Source: an uncultured Lachnospiraceae bacterium
GTDB taxonomy: Bacteria; Bacillota; Clostridia; Lachnospirales; Lachnospiraceae
Length of the DNA: 24,922 nucleotides
NCBI GenBank assembly: GCA_900544445.1
Contig: UQVK01000053.1
Coordinates: forward strand, 1-24,922
Direction: 5' to 3'
The first letter of the stretch is position 1, and each line of letters opens with the position of its first letter. Both the position numbers and the translations under genes were made by a program. The notes beneath the pieces are model-generated. The model was given only the letters and a program-made list of their open reading frames with translations, did no database searches and was not told the origin of the DNA. Below are positions 23,889 to 24,922 of the stretch, piece by piece.

Positions 23889-24683
23889 ATGAAAATCGAC
23901 ATGCACTGTCATGTAAAGGAAGGTTCACTGGATTCCCGGGTGTCCATGGAGGAATATATCAGGCTGCTGCAGGAAAAAGGGTTTGGCGGAATGGTCGTTA
24001 CGGACCATGATTCCTATAACGGCTACCGTTACTGGAAAAAGCATCTGAAGGGTAAAAAATACAGGGACTTTAAGGTCTTTAAAGGCATTGAATATGATAC
24101 CGGCGGAGGCGGCCATATTCTGGTCATCGTCCCGGAGACTGTCAAGCTTCGTATTCTGGAGCTGCGCGGCCTTCCGATCAATATTCTGATTTCCATCGTC
24201 CATTCCTATGGCGGCGTGCTGGGACCCGCCCATCCATGCGGCGAAAAATATATGAGCTTCTGTAATACACGTGCTTACCGCAGGGATCCCAAAATCGTGG
24301 AGCAGTTTGATTTTGTCGAAATTTTCAATGCCTGTGAGGACGAGGAGTCCAATGCGACTGCCTGCAGACTGGCCGCCAAATATCATAAGCCAGGCCTTGG
24401 CGGCAGCGATTCGCATAAAACGGACTGCGTAGGGCTCGCTTATACGGAAATTCCGGACACGGTAGAGACGGAAACGGATCTCATCAACTGTATCCGCGCC
24501 GGAGAGGTCATAGGCTGCGGCGGCACGCTTTATCACAAAACGACAAAAGAAAGAATGGGGAAAATCAGCCCTCTGTTCGTCTATTCCTTCTGGTTCTATA
24601 ATAAATTTTCCAACCTCATCCGAACGAGTAAACGGAACAAAAAACTGCGTTCCGAATATTCAGAACGGGAATCCAGAATCTGA
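23889..24683 (+). CDS. PHP-domain metal-dependent phosphoesterase
   Basis: The 264-residue protein is of the PHP family. Metal ligands are visible as H6-x-H8 (DMHCHVK), D39-H40 (VVTDHDS), a Glu in FKGIEYDTGGGGH, H in GPAHPCGE and D-x-H in GGSDSHK near residue 175. Family members hydrolyse phosphoesters such as nucleotides, oligonucleotides or histidinol phosphate; this branch has no assigned substrate. The C-terminus (LFVYSFWFYNKFSNLIRTSKRNKKLR) is aromatic then basic and may contact the membrane. ATG 23889 is chosen because AGGAGG lies 10 nt upstream and the conserved KIDMHCH begins there; an ATG 9 nt earlier is too close to the SD. It is divergent from the mraY operon and convergent with the exporter gene. 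Confidence 0.85.
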   Translation: MKIDMHCHVKEGSLDSRVSMEEYIRLLQEKGFGGMVVTDHDSYNGYRYWKKHLKGKKYRDFKVFKGIEYDTGGGGHILVIVPETVKLRILELRGLPINILISIVHSYGGVLGPAHPCGEKYMSFCNTRAYRRDPKIVEQFDFVEIFNACEDEESNATACRLAAKYHKPGLGGSDSHKTDCVGLAYTEIPDTVETETDLINCIRAGEVIGCGGTLYHKTTKERMGKISPLFVYSFWFYNKFSNLIRTSKRNKKLRSEYSERESRI

Positions 24684-24715
24684 TCCGGCGCCGGCTGCCC
24701 CGGTTCACGATTCGA

Positions 24716-24922
24716 TTATTTCTTTCTGCCGATGGCGAACAGCTTCTGAGGCAGTTCAAAAATGCATACAATGCCCAGCACGATTGCGGCTACCGCCTTA
24801 ACGGCGGCAAAGCCCGCATCCGCAGCTTCGGCAAGCTGATCCGTCACCATGTAGTAGGCGGCCCAGTAGATGCCCGCGCCCGGTACCAGTGGAATGATCC
24901 CTGAAATCAGAAATACCGTGAC
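24716..24922 (-). CDS. ThrE-type threonine/serine exporter, C-terminal fragment
   Basis: The last 68 residues of a membrane protein enter from the right edge. ISGIIPLVPGAGIYWAAYYMV is the conserved helix of the ThrE/YjjB (ThrE_2) family. A second helix (AAVKAVAAIVLGIVCIFEL) and a basic tail IGRKK follow. Family members export threonine and serine, often as two-subunit systems whose partner would lie further right. The call rests on this short stretch, so it is moderate. It converges with the PHP gene across 32 bp without an evident terminator. Confidence 0.7.
   Translation of the reverse strand, partial: VTVFLISGIIPLVPGAGIYWAAYYMVTDQLAEAADAGFAAVKAVAAIVLGIVCIFELPQKLFAIGRKK

Noticed and set aside
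23713..23928. 71-codon minus-strand open frame
   Set aside because: It covers the divergent promoter region and overlaps the start of the PHP gene; no family features and no ribosome site of note.
1..24922. CRISPR arrays, tRNA/rRNA genes, transposases, integrases and phage genes
   Set aside because: I saw no regularly spaced repeats, RNA gene hallmarks or mobile-element proteins on either strand.

Overview
The window reads as part of a Gram-positive Clostridia chromosome, most likely Lachnospiraceae. The evidence is strong AGGAGG-type ribosome binding sites, TTG/GTG starts, a sortase B fold, an LCP ligase, Lgt and MraY of the Clostridia type, an SH3b membrane protein and low-to-mid GC coding sequence. 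This is inferred from gene content and style; no rRNA or other marker gene is present.

Main region (about 1-19,085, minus strand). A long co-directional cluster builds and exports a cell-surface polysaccharide. Transcription probably starts at a TTGACA/TAATAT promoter near 19,050, which sits inside an operator-like inverted repeat. In transcription order the genes are: small HTH protein, GT4 glycosyltransferase, GT2 glycosyltransferase, a protein of unknown function with a 'LARDG' domain, ABC-2 permease and ATPase (Wzm/Wzt or TagG/TagH type), a HAD-like protein carrying the same LARDG domain, a sortase-B-like lipoprotein that has lost its catalytic His and Cys, an LCP-family glycopolymer ligase, a lysine-free secreted protein, a GlfT2-like galactofuranosyltransferase-type enzyme, a DUF4422-GT8 fusion, a GT8 enzyme and a polysaccharide pyruvyl transferase. 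After a gap of about 120 bp come a short cytidylate-kinase-like protein, an aldo/keto reductase and the start of a GDP-fucose salvage enzyme (FKP type) that runs off the left edge. The simplest reading is that the GTs assemble a glycan on a cytoplasmic lipid carrier, the ABC pair flips it, LCP joins it to the wall, and pyruvyl and other tailoring enzymes decorate it. No priming phosphoglycosyltransferase and no UDP-galactopyranose mutase are in the window.

Divergent regulator (19,086-19,600, plus strand). An XRE-type regulator has its own TTTACA-17-TATATT promoter, a 13-bp palindrome next to that promoter, and a strong terminator after it.

Right region (19,640-23,830, minus strand). mraY-like, lgt, an M19 dipeptidase and a membrane SH3b protein form a second operon, read from a TTGACA promoter near 23,825. 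At the far right a PHP-domain phosphoesterase is read on the plus strand, facing the end of a ThrE-type exporter.

The most unusual item is the pseudo-sortase lipoprotein, translationally coupled to the LCP ligase and followed by a lysine-free exported protein. The LARDG domain shared by two proteins either side of the ABC exporter is the second.
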